Shown piece by piece: positions 17,388 through 26,131 of a stretch of 64,000 nt of DNA; the first letter of the stretch is position 1; each line of letters opens with the position of its first letter. The stretch spans positions 55,125 through 119,124 of the forward strand of contig JANQIX010000036.1 in NCBI GenBank assembly GCA_028281925.1, given 5' to 3'. The notes beneath the pieces are model-generated. The model saw only the letters and a list, made by a program, of their open reading frames with translations, had not been told where the DNA came from and did no database searches. This DNA is from Alphaproteobacteria bacterium. GTDB lineage: Bacteria > Pseudomonadota > Alphaproteobacteria > DSM-16000 > Inquilinaceae. A program made the translations under genes and the position numbers.

Positions 17388-18449
17388 TTAAGCGGCCCGG
17401 CGCTGTTCGGCGCTGGCGATGCGGCGTTCGGCCATGCGGTCAGCCACGATATTGGTGGGCAGGCCGGTCCTGTGGGCTTCCGTCACGATGGCATCCAGCG
17501 ACGCCATCAGGCGCTGCAGCTTGTGCTCCACCCAGGACGGGTCATAGCGCCCCGCGATCTCAGCCGCGACGTTGATGATGCCGCCGCCATTGATGACATA
17601 GTCGGGCATGTAGAGGATGTCGCGCTGCCGCAGCCGCTCGCCGCAGTCATCGTCCAGCAACTGGTTGTTGGCGGCACCGGCCACGATGGGCGCCTTCAGC
17701 CGCTCGATCGCATCCGGGGCCAACACTGCACCTCCGGCGCAAGGCGCGAAGACATCGACGTCACTATCGATGATGGCGTCCGGCGCGACCGGCTCCGCCC
17801 CCAGCTCCGTAACGGCTGAGTTGGTCGCGCTGGCACGGACATCCGTGACCACCAGGGTTGCCCCGGCAGCGCGAAGCTTGCGGCACAGGTTCAAGCCGAC
17901 ATTGCCCAGCCCCTGGACGGCGACGCGGATACCGTCAAGGCTATCACGCCCCAGCTTCCTCTGAACCGCCAGCTTGAGGCCCAGAAAGACGCCGCGGGCC
18001 GTAACCGGCGAGGGATCGCCGCTGGCGGCCGACCCGGAGGGGCGGCCGGCGACATAGCGAGTGAACCGCGCCATCGCCTGCACGTCGGCCAGACCGATGC
18101 CCATGTCTTCGGCGGCGTAGTAACGGCCACCCAACCCATCGACGGCGCGTGCAAAGGCTTCGAGCAATGCGGGCGCTTTGTCCGTCGCCGGGTCGCCCAT
18201 GATCACGGACTTGCCGCCACCCAGCGGCAGGTCGGCGATGGCATTCTTGTACGTCATGCCGCGCGACAGGCGCAGCACGTCATCAATCGCAGCGTCCGTT
18301 GACGGATACCGCGACATGCGGCAGCCCCCGGCAGCGGGCCCCAGCGCCGTTGAATGGACTGCGATGATCGCTTGCAGGCCGGTCGCCGGGTCATGCGCGA
18401 AGGTGACGGTCTCGTGGCCGGCGAAGCTGCGGTGGTCGAAGGCGCACAT
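17388..18449 (-). CDS. Leucine (branched-chain amino acid) dehydrogenase
   Basis: A 353-residue Glu/Leu/Phe/Val dehydrogenase family enzyme of leucine-dehydrogenase length. It has the substrate-binding GPAAGGCRM, then MTYKNAIADLPLGGGKSV with the catalytic Lys near residue 79. The NAD site VQGLGNVGLNLCRKL and YVINGGGIINVA follow. It deaminates Leu, Ile and Val to 2-oxo acids with NAD+, in the cytoplasm. GAGGAG lies 6 nt before the ATG at 18449. It is a single gene; a palindrome about 190 bp upstream may be a control site. Confidence 0.88.
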   Translation of the reverse strand: MCAFDHRSFAGHETVTFAHDPATGLQAIIAVHSTALGPAAGGCRMSRYPSTDAAIDDVLRLSRGMTYKNAIADLPLGGGKSVIMGDPATDKAPALLEAFARAVDGLGGRYYAAEDMGIGLADVQAMARFTRYVAGRPSGSAASGDPSPVTARGVFLGLKLAVQRKLGRDSLDGIRVAVQGLGNVGLNLCRKLRAAGATLVVTDVRASATNSAVTELGAEPVAPDAIIDSDVDVFAPCAGGAVLAPDAIERLKAPIVAGAANNQLLDDDCGERLRQRDILYMPDYVINGGGIINVAAEIAGRYDPSWVEHKLQRLMASLDAIVTEAHRTGLPTNIVADRMAERRIASAEQRRAA

Positions 18450-18638
18450 GGTGTCTCCTCGGTGAATCCTTATCGTTGGGCGCGGCGGGGCGGTGGCCAG
18501 GCGGCAGCCAAATGGCCCCCATCCGTCGATCTCAAAATCCTCGATCGAACGGTTGCGCAGAACGAAATGATAGCCGAGGGAGTTGGGAATTGGCTTTCGT
18601 AGATCCCGGATTATCGCAATAAAACAAATGCCTAACAG

Positions 18639-18656
18639 CCAATCTTGGAAGATTGG
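18639..18656. promoter_or_regulatory. Palindrome CCAATCTT-GG-AAGATTGG upstream of leucine dehydrogenase
   Basis: A perfect 8-bp inverted repeat with a 2-bp centre in the 333-bp gap (18450-18782) between the Dps-like gene end and the leucine dehydrogenase start. The region around it is AT-richer (AAAACAAATG beside it; GATAAT on the minus strand at 18616-18621 could be a -10). It looks like a dimeric regulator site. Apart from this and the hairpin at 18752-18771 I see nothing in the gap. Confidence 0.4.
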
Positions 18657-18751
18657 AAAACTGCTTGGGCTTAAGGGTGGTGCCAGTGCGGGCGGTCTTG
18701 GCCTGGGCCGCCCATGGCCCAACTCTCAATGGCCAGGCTGAGCGGGATGGC

Positions 18752-18771
18752 CCGGGCGCGGGCGCGCCCGG
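18752..18771 (-). terminator. GC-rich hairpin after the Dps-like gene
   Basis: An 8-bp perfect stem (CCGGGCGC / GCGCCCGG) with a 4-nt loop, 11 bp past the stop of the leftward Dps-like gene. No T-run follows, so termination strength is uncertain. Confidence 0.45.
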
Positions 18772-18782
18772 ATCCGTACCCG

Positions 18783-19256
18783 TCAGTGTGACGGTGCTGT
18801 GCGCACAGAGCGCAGCATTGCGATCGCCTTTTCGTGAAAGGCCATGCGCTCCCTGGCAAGGGACGCCGTGACCGCGTCTTTGCAGGCGATAGCCGTGTCG
18901 ACGACGCTGCGCAGCCGGCTGATCAACGTCTCGTGGTCCCGCAGCAGCGCGGCGGTGATCTGCTCTGCCGACTGGTCGGAGGTGGTCTCGTCGATGGTGG
19001 TCCGGCCTGCCAGCTCCACGAAGCTCTTCGGGGCGGGGTAGCCGAGGTTGCGAATGCGTTTGGTCAGGGCATCCACGGCGACGAACAGGTTATCATAGTG
19101 CTCTTCCGTCAGCCGATGCAGGCTGGCAAAGAAGTTCTTCACCATCAGGGCATAGCTGTCCGCAAGAATGCAGGTCAGCATGGTCGCCAGTTTGTCGGCG
19201 TCCCGCCCGGCTTTGGTCTTGCCATTTGAAAAGTCGGCAGGCGTCTGTTCGGACAT
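18783..19256 (-). CDS. Dps/ferritin-like protein with altered ferroxidase site
   Basis: A 157-residue helical protein aligning to Dps: ILADSYALMVKNFFASLHRL, EEHYDNLFVAVDALTKRIRN, LGYPAPKSFVEL. Dps dodecamers protect DNA by oxidising iron at an inter-subunit site. By eye, the segment after KNF lacks about eight residues where the first iron-binding His (E. coli His51, in HWN) should be. The His63 and Asp78 equivalents remain, and Glu82 is Lys. Iron oxidation is therefore doubtful. The start at ATG 19256 has GGAG upstream. A distant ferritin-like relative with another job is the alternative. Confidence 0.65.
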   Translation of the reverse strand: MSEQTPADFSNGKTKAGRDADKLATMLTCILADSYALMVKNFFASLHRLTEEHYDNLFVAVDALTKRIRNLGYPAPKSFVELAGRTTIDETTSDQSAEQITAALLRDHETLISRLRSVVDTAIACKDAVTASLARERMAFHEKAIAMLRSVRTAPSH

Positions 19257-19512
19257 GTGGTCGCTCCACTTCCTGGGCATTCACAGACATTCAAGAAACG
19301 ATCTGTTTCGCAGGAGCACGCTCGACAGCCCTTCCGTCACAGCGATCTCCGTTCTTGTTTCCGGCGGACTTGCCGCCGCGACAATCCCACTCCAAGGCGG
19401 TATTTCAGCGGGTTTGTCTTAAGAAGTCGTGCCAGTCCGTTAGCCTATCAAGGGCCTCGGCCACTTATAGTGCCCATGGCCCGAACCGCCACGCCCTTCG
19501 CCCACGTTCGCC

Positions 19513-20175
19513 TTACGCCGATGACGCGCCGCCGCCGAGCGCCACCGATGTCATCACCGCAGCATAATGGCAGCCGGCGGCGATCAGCACCATCGCATGC
19601 CAGATGACCGTGCGGTATTTCATCCGCTTCTGCACATAGAACAGCACGCCCAGGCTGTAGATGACGCCGCCCGTGGCCAACAGCACCAGGGTCGGTACGG
19701 AGACGGCGTCGACCAGCGGGCCGATGGCCACCACGCAGACCCAGCCGAGACCGAGATAGGCGGCGATCGTCACCGGCTCCCACTTTCGCGGGAAGCGCAG
19801 CTTCAACAGCACGCCGAACAGCGCCACTGCCCAGACGAAGCCGAACAAGCCAAAGCCCCAGGCACCGCCGACATTGACCAGCACGAAGGGCGAGTAGCTG
19901 CCGGCGATCATCACGAAGATCGCCGCGTGGTCCAGCCGGCGCAGGAATTCCTTGCGCCCGGGCTTTCTGGCCATGTGGTAGAGGGCGGAGCTCCAAAGCA
20001 TCCCGGCAAAGCCGATGCCGTAGAGCACAAGGCTGAAAATCGTCAGCCAGCCGCCCCCTTCCGCCAACGCAATACCGATGAGCGCCGGAACGCAGATGAT
20101 GCTGGCCGTGGTGCCGAGGATGTGGACGCACGCATCGGCGATCCGTTCCTCTCGGCTGTAATGCGGAAAGGGAAT
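19513..20175 (-). CDS. Hemolysin III / PAQR family membrane protein with probable ATT start
   Basis: A 220-residue seven-helix protein. Family marks: PFPHYSREERIADACVHILG at the N-terminus, MLWSSALYHM, LRRLDHAAIFVMIAGSYSPF and VIWHAMVLIAAGCHYAAV, with conserved Ser, His and Asp residues proposed to bind zinc. The first 36 residues lie upstream of the earliest ATG, GTG or TTG (TTG 20067). The frame has no standard start back into the next gene, but ATT at 20173-20175 follows AGGAG (20184-20188) with 8-nt spacing and gives the normal family length. ATT initiation is therefore my preferred reading; an upstream base error is the alternative. Confidence 0.78.
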   Translation of the reverse strand: MPFPHYSREERIADACVHILGTTASIICVPALIGIALAEGGGWLTIFSLVLYGIGFAGMLWSSALYHMARKPGRKEFLRRLDHAAIFVMIAGSYSPFVLVNVGGAWGFGLFGFVWAVALFGVLLKLRFPRKWEPVTIAAYLGLGWVCVVAIGPLVDAVSVPTLVLLATGGVIYSLGVLFYVQKRMKYRTVIWHAMVLIAAGCHYAAVMTSVALGGGASSA

Positions 20176-20274
20176 CGTCTGCTCTCCTGCCTGCCGGGAT
20201 CTCGTTCGCCCCGCATTGGTTAACGAAGAGTCGAGAGGAGGATTGTGGCGGAAACGCGGTGACCGGGACAGCCT

Positions 20275-21462
20275 TCAGCAGACGCCGCGGAGATGCGCCA
20301 ACGCCGCCTCAAGCTGCGGGTCGGCTCCGCCGGAATGGGCGAGCGGGCGGTCGATCTGGATGTGGGGCGGCACGCCGATGCCCTCCAGCTCCGTGCCGTC
20401 GGGCGCGCGCGCCAGAACCGCAAGTGAGAGCAGGAAGCGATCCCCGATCGGGAAGACGCTGCCGCCGAGGAAGGCGCCGGCGGTGCGGGTTCCGATCAGC
20501 GTCGCCCGGCCGCTTTCCCGCAACAGGTGCGCCACCCATTCCTTGCCGCTGCGCGTGCCGCGATCGATCAGGACGACCAGCGGCTTGGTGAAGAGGCCGC
20601 GGTCAAGAAACAGGGCCGCATAGTCCGGGCCGGCACCGCCGAAGCCGCCGCGCATGTCCAGCACCATGGCGGTCGCCTCTCGCTCGAAACGCTCGGCAGC
20701 GGCCGTCAGTGTCTGAAGGAACGCGGTATGGGTGCCCGTCGGCAGGTGGAGGTAGCCGATACGGGCGCATCCGTCGGCGATGATCCTGACCGAGCGTTCC
20801 GCCCCGTTCAGCATCATGCGCTGGACGCCGAGGCGGGTAGGGCGGACGTCAATGCTGCGTGGAGCGGAATCGGCCGCCGTAACGACCCAAAGACTGACAC
20901 TGTCCCGGTCCAACGACATCACCGGCTGAAAGGGCGCATTGTCGGCCAGCACGACCTCGTCGCCGCGGCGCAGGCCCGCGGCTTCTGCAGCCGAGCCGGC
21001 ATAGACATCAGTGACGAACCATCGGCCGTCCATGGCTCGGAACCATGCGCCGATCTGCGGCATTGGAAAGCTGTCGAGTTCTCCGGAGAAGATGTTGCGC
21101 AGTGCCCAAAAGGTCTGCTGCCCACGCCAATAGAGCGCCGTATGCGAGGTGCCGAGCGCCCGCAGCATCTCGTTGGCCAAATACACGACATCGCCATCCG
21201 GCAGCACCCTGTCACTCGCGGCAAGCGCGACCGATTTGGCGGTGTCCCAGGCTGCGGTCACGGGTTCGGGCAGGTCACGGGCGAACAGGAAATGGTGCCG
21301 TTGGGTCAGAGCGATCGTGGTTTCGATGATCGTGCGGGCTGGTGGCACCTCCGGGACGGCAACCCGCGGTGCGCCCAAGGCCAACACGCATGGCCCGGTC
21401 GCCAAGCCCAGCCGCAGCAAGCCCCGGCGGTCGAGCCTGGGGTTGCCACGGTGTGCCGTCAG
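20275..21462 (-). CDS. S41-family (C-terminal processing) peptidase, Tat-exported, probable CTG start
   Basis: A 395-residue protein. It has a PDZ-like segment (YAGSAAEAAGLRRGDEVVLAD), then LDMRGGFGGAGPDYA and TRSGKEWVAHLL, with GRATLIGTRTAGAFLGG, the S41 catalytic region (Ser/Lys). Reading upstream of TTG 21420 in frame gives a twin-arginine signal, PRLDRRGLLRLGLATG. The only initiator-like codon there is CTG 21460-21462, which overlaps the TGA of the preceding gene as CTGA and follows AAGGTG. It is thus translationally coupled to the FAD oxidase gene and probably periplasmic. Substrate unknown. Confidence 0.75.
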   Translation of the reverse strand: MTAHRGNPRLDRRGLLRLGLATGPCVLALGAPRVAVPEVPPARTIIETTIALTQRHHFLFARDLPEPVTAAWDTAKSVALAASDRVLPDGDVVYLANEMLRALGTSHTALYWRGQQTFWALRNIFSGELDSFPMPQIGAWFRAMDGRWFVTDVYAGSAAEAAGLRRGDEVVLADNAPFQPVMSLDRDSVSLWVVTAADSAPRSIDVRPTRLGVQRMMLNGAERSVRIIADGCARIGYLHLPTGTHTAFLQTLTAAAERFEREATAMVLDMRGGFGGAGPDYAALFLDRGLFTKPLVVLIDRGTRSGKEWVAHLLRESGRATLIGTRTAGAFLGGSVFPIGDRFLLSLAVLARAPDGTELEGIGVPPHIQIDRPLAHSGGADPQLEAALAHLRGVC

Positions 21463-22886
21463 AGCACCTTGCCCGGATTCATGAGGCCGGCAGGGTCGAG
21501 CGCGGCCTTGACCTTGCGCATCAGGTCCATCTCAACCGGCGATTTGCGCTCCGCCAACTCGGTGCGCTTCAGCTGGCCGATCCCGTGCTCCGCACTGATC
21601 GATCCGCCCAGCGCGGCGACGACGTCGTGCACCAGCCGGTTGATCTCCTTCAGCCGCCCGGCGAATGCGGCACCGTCCTCATCGGGTGGCTGGTTCAGGT
21701 TGAAGTGGATGTTGCCGTCGCCGACATGGCCGAACGGAATCATCCGCACCCCCGGGGCGGCCGCAGTGACCGCCGCGCCGGCGCGGCGCAGGAATTCGGG
21801 AACAGCCGCCAAAGGGACGGACACGTCGTGCTTGATGGCCGCACCTTCGAAGCGTTGAGCCTCGACGATCGCTTCACGCAGGAACCAGAGCTGCCGGGCC
21901 TGGGTGCCGCTGGCCGCGATCACCGCGTCGAGCACCAGTTCGTCTTCGAAGGCCTGCTCAAGCAGGGCCTCCAGCTTCTCCCTCAGGTGGGCATCGGCGA
22001 CCGGCTCGGTCAACTCCGCCAGCACGTACCACTCCGCAGGTTCGGTAAGGGGGTCGACCGTGCCGGCGACGTGTTTGAGCGCCATGTCGATGGCGATGCG
22101 TGGTATCAGTTCGAAGGCGCTGACGGCGTCGCCGCTGCCGGCCCGCGCCCGCGCCAGCAACGCCACGGCGGCTGCGGGGTCCGGCACGGCGATCAGGGCG
22201 GTTTCCACCTGCTTGGGCTTGGGGAACAGCTTCAGGACGGCCGCTGTGATGATGCCCAGCGTGCCTTCGGCGCCGATGAACAGATGCTTCAGGTCGTAGC
22301 CGGTGTTGTCCTTGCGCAGCGACCTGAGCCCATCCCAGATCGCGCCGTCGGGCAGCACCACCTCCAGCCCCAGGGTCAGGTCGCGGGCATTGCCATAGCG
22401 CAGCACGGCCGTTCCACCGGCATTGGTCGCCAGATTGCCGCCGATCTGGCATGAGCCCTCGGCCCCGAGGCTGAGGGGGAACAGGCGGTCGGCAGCATCC
22501 GCCGCCTCCTGCACCGCTTGCAGGACCACACCGGCTTCCACCGTGATGGTATAGTTCAGCGGGTCGACGGCGCGGATTCGGTTCAGCCGATCCGTCGACA
22601 GAATGATGTCGTGGCCATGCTCCGCGGCGGCGGCACCACCGCACAGGCCCGTGTTGCCGCCCTGGGGGACGATGGCGATGCCGGCGCCCGCGGCCAGGCG
22701 CACCACGTCGGCGACCTCCTCGGTCGACGCCGGCCTCACGACCGCTGCGGCCTGGGGCCGATAGTTGCCGCGCCATTCCGTGAGATAGGGGACCAGACGG
22801 TCAGCATCGTCCACCCAGCCACCGGGCCCGACACGGGCCCGCATGGCGGCAAGGGCCTCCGCCCGGCCGATCGTGTCGGTCGTCAT
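21459..22886 (-). CDS. FAD-linked oxidase, GlcD / D-2-hydroxyglutarate dehydrogenase-like
   Basis: A 475-residue flavoprotein of the vanillyl-alcohol-oxidase fold. The FAD pyrophosphate site is IVPQGGNTGLCGGAA (near residue 75), then EAGVVLQAVQEAA and CQIGGNLATNAGGTAVLRYG. The C-terminal cap has HVGDGNIHFNL and SISAEHGIGQLKR, which hold the metal and substrate His residues of D-2-hydroxyacid dehydrogenases. It oxidises a D-2-hydroxy acid such as D-2-hydroxyglutarate or D-lactate, passing electrons to quinone or ETF. Its ATG overlaps the Sua5 gene stop (ATGA, 22883-22886). Confidence 0.88.
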   Translation of the reverse strand: MTTDTIGRAEALAAMRARVGPGGWVDDADRLVPYLTEWRGNYRPQAAAVVRPASTEEVADVVRLAAGAGIAIVPQGGNTGLCGGAAAAEHGHDIILSTDRLNRIRAVDPLNYTITVEAGVVLQAVQEAADAADRLFPLSLGAEGSCQIGGNLATNAGGTAVLRYGNARDLTLGLEVVLPDGAIWDGLRSLRKDNTGYDLKHLFIGAEGTLGIITAAVLKLFPKPKQVETALIAVPDPAAAVALLARARAGSGDAVSAFELIPRIAIDMALKHVAGTVDPLTEPAEWYVLAELTEPVADAHLREKLEALLEQAFEDELVLDAVIAASGTQARQLWFLREAIVEAQRFEGAAIKHDVSVPLAAVPEFLRRAGAAVTAAAPGVRMIPFGHVGDGNIHFNLNQPPDEDGAAFAGRLKEINRLVHDVVAALGGSISAEHGIGQLKRTELAERKSPVEMDLMRKVKAALDPAGLMNPGKVL

Positions 22887-23875
22887 CCTGCGGTACCGTC
22901 CGCCGGCAGGGAGTGCCGGGGGGTGGCTGCGCGCCGCAACCGGTCGTTTACGGCAACGCCGAGCCCGGTCTCCGGGATCGGGGAGACGGCGATACCGCCC
23001 AGGTTCAGGCGGTCCAATTCTCTCAGCATGGCGAACAGGTTCGCCGCGGCCTCCGCCGGATCGCCCTTCTCGCTGAGATTGCGGATATGGTCGCCCTTGC
23101 GCAGGTCGGGGCCGAAGGTCAGCAGAGCCTCGTTCTGCGCCACGTCGCGCGCATCGAGGCGCAGCGGCGTCGCTGGCGCATAGTGGCTGGGCAGCCTTCC
23201 GGGCGACCGCGGTTGGGCATCGGTGTCTGCGGCAAAGCCGACGGCTCCAAACACCGCAGCCAGGTCCTCCGCCGACACGGCACCGGGGCGCAGGATCGCG
23301 GGCTCCGAGCCGGTGAGATCCAGGACCGTCGACTCTACCCCGACATCGGCTCGGCCGCCGGCCAGAATCAATGGGATCCGGCCCGCCAGCTCTTCATACA
23401 CATGGCGGGGGTCGGTTGGGCTGACGGCACCCGATCGATTGGCACTGGGCGCGGCAAGCGGCAGCCCGGCGGCTTGGAGGACGGCCCGTGCCACGGGGTG
23501 GGAGGGCACGCGAACGGCGACCGTGTCCAGGCCGGCTGAGACCAGAAGTGAGACGGGCGCTTCCGATCGTCGCGGCAGAATCAGCGTCAGCGGACCGGGC
23601 CAGAAGGTTTCCGCCAATGCCTCGGCGCGGCGGTCGAACTGCACCAAACGGTCTGCCGCAGTTGCGTCGGCCACATGGACGATCAGGGGATTGAACCTTG
23701 GCCTCTCTTTGACCGCAAAGATGGCCGCCACGGTTACGTCCCTGGTGGCATCACCGGCCAAGCCGTACACCGTCTCGGTCGGCAGACCGACCAGCTGGCC
23801 GGCGCGCAATGCTTCCGCCGCACGAGAGATTCCGGGGCCGCCGGCGCCTATGATCTCGGTGTCGAAGTGCTGCAT
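22883..23875 (-). CDS. L-threonylcarbamoyladenylate synthase, Sua5 type
   Basis: A 330-residue protein with the YrdC domain (residues 1-200) plus the C-terminal Sua5 domain. Motifs: VGLPTETVYGLAGDA, AVKERPRFNPLIVHV, TVAVRVPSHP, LAAPSANRSG. It makes threonylcarbamoyl-AMP from Thr, bicarbonate and ATP for the t6A37 modification of ANN-decoding tRNAs. The linker around RLPSHYAPATP is the conserved Sua5 lid. First gene of the Sua5-FAD oxidase-S41 peptidase-hemolysin III run, with an ATGA overlap to the second. Very sure of the family. Confidence 0.93.
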   Translation of the reverse strand: MQHFDTEIIGAGGPGISRAAEALRAGQLVGLPTETVYGLAGDATRDVTVAAIFAVKERPRFNPLIVHVADATAADRLVQFDRRAEALAETFWPGPLTLILPRRSEAPVSLLVSAGLDTVAVRVPSHPVARAVLQAAGLPLAAPSANRSGAVSPTDPRHVYEELAGRIPLILAGGRADVGVESTVLDLTGSEPAILRPGAVSAEDLAAVFGAVGFAADTDAQPRSPGRLPSHYAPATPLRLDARDVAQNEALLTFGPDLRKGDHIRNLSEKGDPAEAAANLFAMLRELDRLNLGGIAVSPIPETGLGVAVNDRLRRAATPRHSLPADGTAG

Positions 23876-24085
23876 GGCGGAGCGTATAGCAGCTTGCCCA
23901 AGGCGCTGTCCAAAACGCGGGCGGCGTCGCGGTCAACGGCCGTTCTGGGACAGTTGCGCGTCGGCAACATAATTACCGCCTGCGGCCGGCAGCCATTGCG
24001 AGCTTTCTGTCGCAGGTCTATAAACGCTGAAAATGCTGGGAATCCAGGCATCTGTGAGGATTGTCCGGAAAATGGAACGGGATTG

Positions 24086-24835
24086 ATGCGCCGCGTTGCC
24101 CTCATTGCGGCCGTTGCCACCTCCGTCTTCGCTCAGTCATCTGCGATCGCGCAGGACGATCCGTCAACGCCGCCGGCGCCACCGCCGCCGGACGAAAGCG
24201 GTTCGGTGCTGGGTGACCAGTACGGTTTCTATGCGGGTTTCCGCGGCATTTTCATGCTGACGGATGTGGGCGATGTTCAGCTGAACCCCAATCGCCCGAC
24301 ATTCAGCGAGAACTCACCGGGCCCGGAGGCGACGGGCGGGGGCAGCATCGTGCTCGGCTACCGCTGGGACGATTATCTCGATTTGCCGATCCGAACCGAG
24401 TTCGAACTGATCCACCGGTTCCGTCACGACTTCGACACGCGTGTCCAGAGTGCAAACGAAATCCTCGACTATCAGAACAACGTGTCGACTGATCAGTTGA
24501 TGTTCAATGTTCTGTACGATTTCGATACCGGGTCACCGTGGCGGCCCTATGTCGGGGCAGGCGTCGGCGTGGCGCGGCATTTCTCCGACGCCTTCCAGTT
24601 CAACGTGATCGCCGGCGGCGACGGCGTCCACAGCGGCAATTTCGAGCACAACTTCGCTTGGTCCGTGCAGGCCGGCACGATGGTGAGGATCGCTGAGAAC
24701 TGGGCGCTTGAAGGTGGTTATCGCTTCAGCAGCTTAGGTCAGATCAAGACCGGCCTCTTTCCCAACGGTGACGAGGTCTCCGCTGGCGATTTCTACGCCC
24801 ACGATTTCATTATCGGCATCATCTACATGTTCTAA
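24086..24835 (+). CDS. Outer-membrane beta-barrel protein
   Basis: A 249-residue protein with a signal peptide (MRRVALIAAVATSVFAQSSAIAQ), a short Pro-rich linker (PSTPPAPPPPDE) and an eight-strand OmpA/opacity-type barrel. Signs are alternating strands such as YGFYAGFRGIFMLTDVG, LPIRTEFELIHRF, WRPYVGAGVGVARHF and WALEGGYRFSS, ending in the outer-membrane C-terminal Phe (IGIIYMF). It probably sits in the outer membrane as a small barrel with long surface loops. The ATG at 24086 begins the signal; the open frame upstream overlaps the Sua5 start antisense and is not used. Confidence 0.82.
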   Translation: MRRVALIAAVATSVFAQSSAIAQDDPSTPPAPPPPDESGSVLGDQYGFYAGFRGIFMLTDVGDVQLNPNRPTFSENSPGPEATGGGSIVLGYRWDDYLDLPIRTEFELIHRFRHDFDTRVQSANEILDYQNNVSTDQLMFNVLYDFDTGSPWRPYVGAGVGVARHFSDAFQFNVIAGGDGVHSGNFEHNFAWSVQAGTMVRIAENWALEGGYRFSSLGQIKTGLFPNGDEVSAGDFYAHDFIIGIIYMF

Positions 24836-24851
24836 GCGTGTCTGGGCAGCG

Positions 24852-25331
24852 TCATTCCGGGACGCGGGTCCGCCGCCGGTTAGGCGGCCGGTAGTTCGTC
24901 GGCCTTAGCTTCGGTGCCGTGCGCTGATAATGGTCGCGCGAGTGACGGGGCGGCGGGGGCGGATGACGGTCGAAACGGTCCCCTGCGAAGACGGTGACCA
25001 GGAAGGTTGCCGCCAGGGCCAGCAGCGGCGGGCCCACCACGATGCCCACATTGCCGAAGGCCGAGACAAGTTCATTCTCGCGTTGATTCCAGATCCGGCT
25101 CCGGCGCTGGCTGACGGCGTGACTGCAGACCTGGGCCGCGGTCGTGTCCTGAACGCTGGTGGCACAATCCGACGTGTCGATCAGCCCGATCTCGCGCGCC
25201 GTCATCGCATCCCACAGGCCATCCCAATCCCGCGTCTGCGGAAATGCCGCAAGCGCGAACCCGATCCACGCGGTGGACGCGATCATCCAGATCCACCAGT
25301 AGATCCGCCAACCCGACGGTCTTGTCGTCAT
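24852..25331 (-). CDS. Hypothetical inner-membrane protein with two helices
   Basis: A 159-residue protein from ATG 25331. There is a membrane helix at about residues 10-30 (WWIWMIASTAWIGFALAAF) and another near 95-117 (IVVGPPLLALAATFLVTVF). Between them lies an approximately 60-residue periplasmic loop with two Cys (SDCATS, QVCSH) that could pair. The C-terminal tail is basic and Pro-rich. No family recognised. It is convergent with the barrel gene (16 bp between stops) and downstream of the ACT-domain gene. Confidence 0.6.
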   Translation of the reverse strand: MTTRPSGWRIYWWIWMIASTAWIGFALAAFPQTRDWDGLWDAMTAREIGLIDTSDCATSVQDTTAAQVCSHAVSQRRSRIWNQRENELVSAFGNVGIVVGPPLLALAATFLVTVFAGDRFDRHPPPPPRHSRDHYQRTAPKLRPTNYRPPNRRRTRVPE

Positions 25332-25398
25332 GCTCTGCTGTCGCGACACGCTCAAAGTTCCATTCAGCTCCGTTCTCGTCCTCGGCTCCAAGCCGCCC

Positions 25399-25953
25399 TC
25401 AGTCGCCGACCATCGCCTGCTTGTTCCCCGCGGTCGCGTCCGTCCAGGTGAGTGTCTGGCCGAGCTGTTGTGCAGTGTTGCGCAGGGTGGCGAGGCAGGT
25501 TTCGGTGCGGTTGCCCGGGATCCCGACTGTCAGGATCATTCGGTAAAGCTCAACACGGCCCTCCAGGCGCGTTGCCACCAGGCTTGCGATGTTGGCGCCG
25601 GAGCCGACGAGCGCTTCCGACAGCCGCGCCAGCAGGCCCGGCTGGTCCGGCCCGACGCATGTGATCTCGTGCGTGACCTTGGCGGCATCGAGTTGATGCA
25701 TGCCGAGGCCGAAGGGGCTGATATGGATGGTGGCTGCCGCCAGTTCGGGCAGTTTGCCAAGTTCGTCCCGGAGGGCTGCAGGCTCGACCCCGGTCGGCAA
25801 TTCGCAGAGGGCCGTGAACTCCGCACCTTCACCAAGCGTGGCGAAGGTACCGTCACCAAGGTTGATGCCCAGGTCGAACAGGCGGGCGGCAATCGCCGAC
25901 ACCAACCCTACGCGGTCCCGGCACCAGATGGACAATCGTACGACATCGGTCAT
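25399..25953 (-). CDS. ACT-domain protein, GcvR-like regulator
   Basis: A 184-residue protein built of two ACT domains: VVRLSIWCRDRVGLVSAIAA at the start and THEITCVGPDQPGLLARLSE in the second half. This is the glycine cleavage repressor (GcvR)-like architecture. ACT pairs bind amino acids and act by protein contact. The start at ATG 25953 has AGGCGG upstream. No gcv genes are nearby, so the actual partner is unknown. Confidence 0.78.
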   Translation of the reverse strand: MTDVVRLSIWCRDRVGLVSAIAARLFDLGINLGDGTFATLGEGAEFTALCELPTGVEPAALRDELGKLPELAAATIHISPFGLGMHQLDAAKVTHEITCVGPDQPGLLARLSEALVGSGANIASLVATRLEGRVELYRMILTVGIPGNRTETCLATLRNTAQQLGQTLTWTDATAGNKQAMVGD

Positions 25954-26131
25954 GGCAAGTCCGCCTTTCTGGCGATCCTTCAACGTGGCTCTGCCACCAT
26001 CCTAAGCCCCAATCCGGTCCGCGATGCAATCACCCAAGCAGGCCGGTGCGCGCCTGCTCCATGGCAGGTGTCTAACCTCATGTTGGTGAAAGAACCATGA
26101 ACACCGGCATTTGACGGCCAGCGCTAACCGT

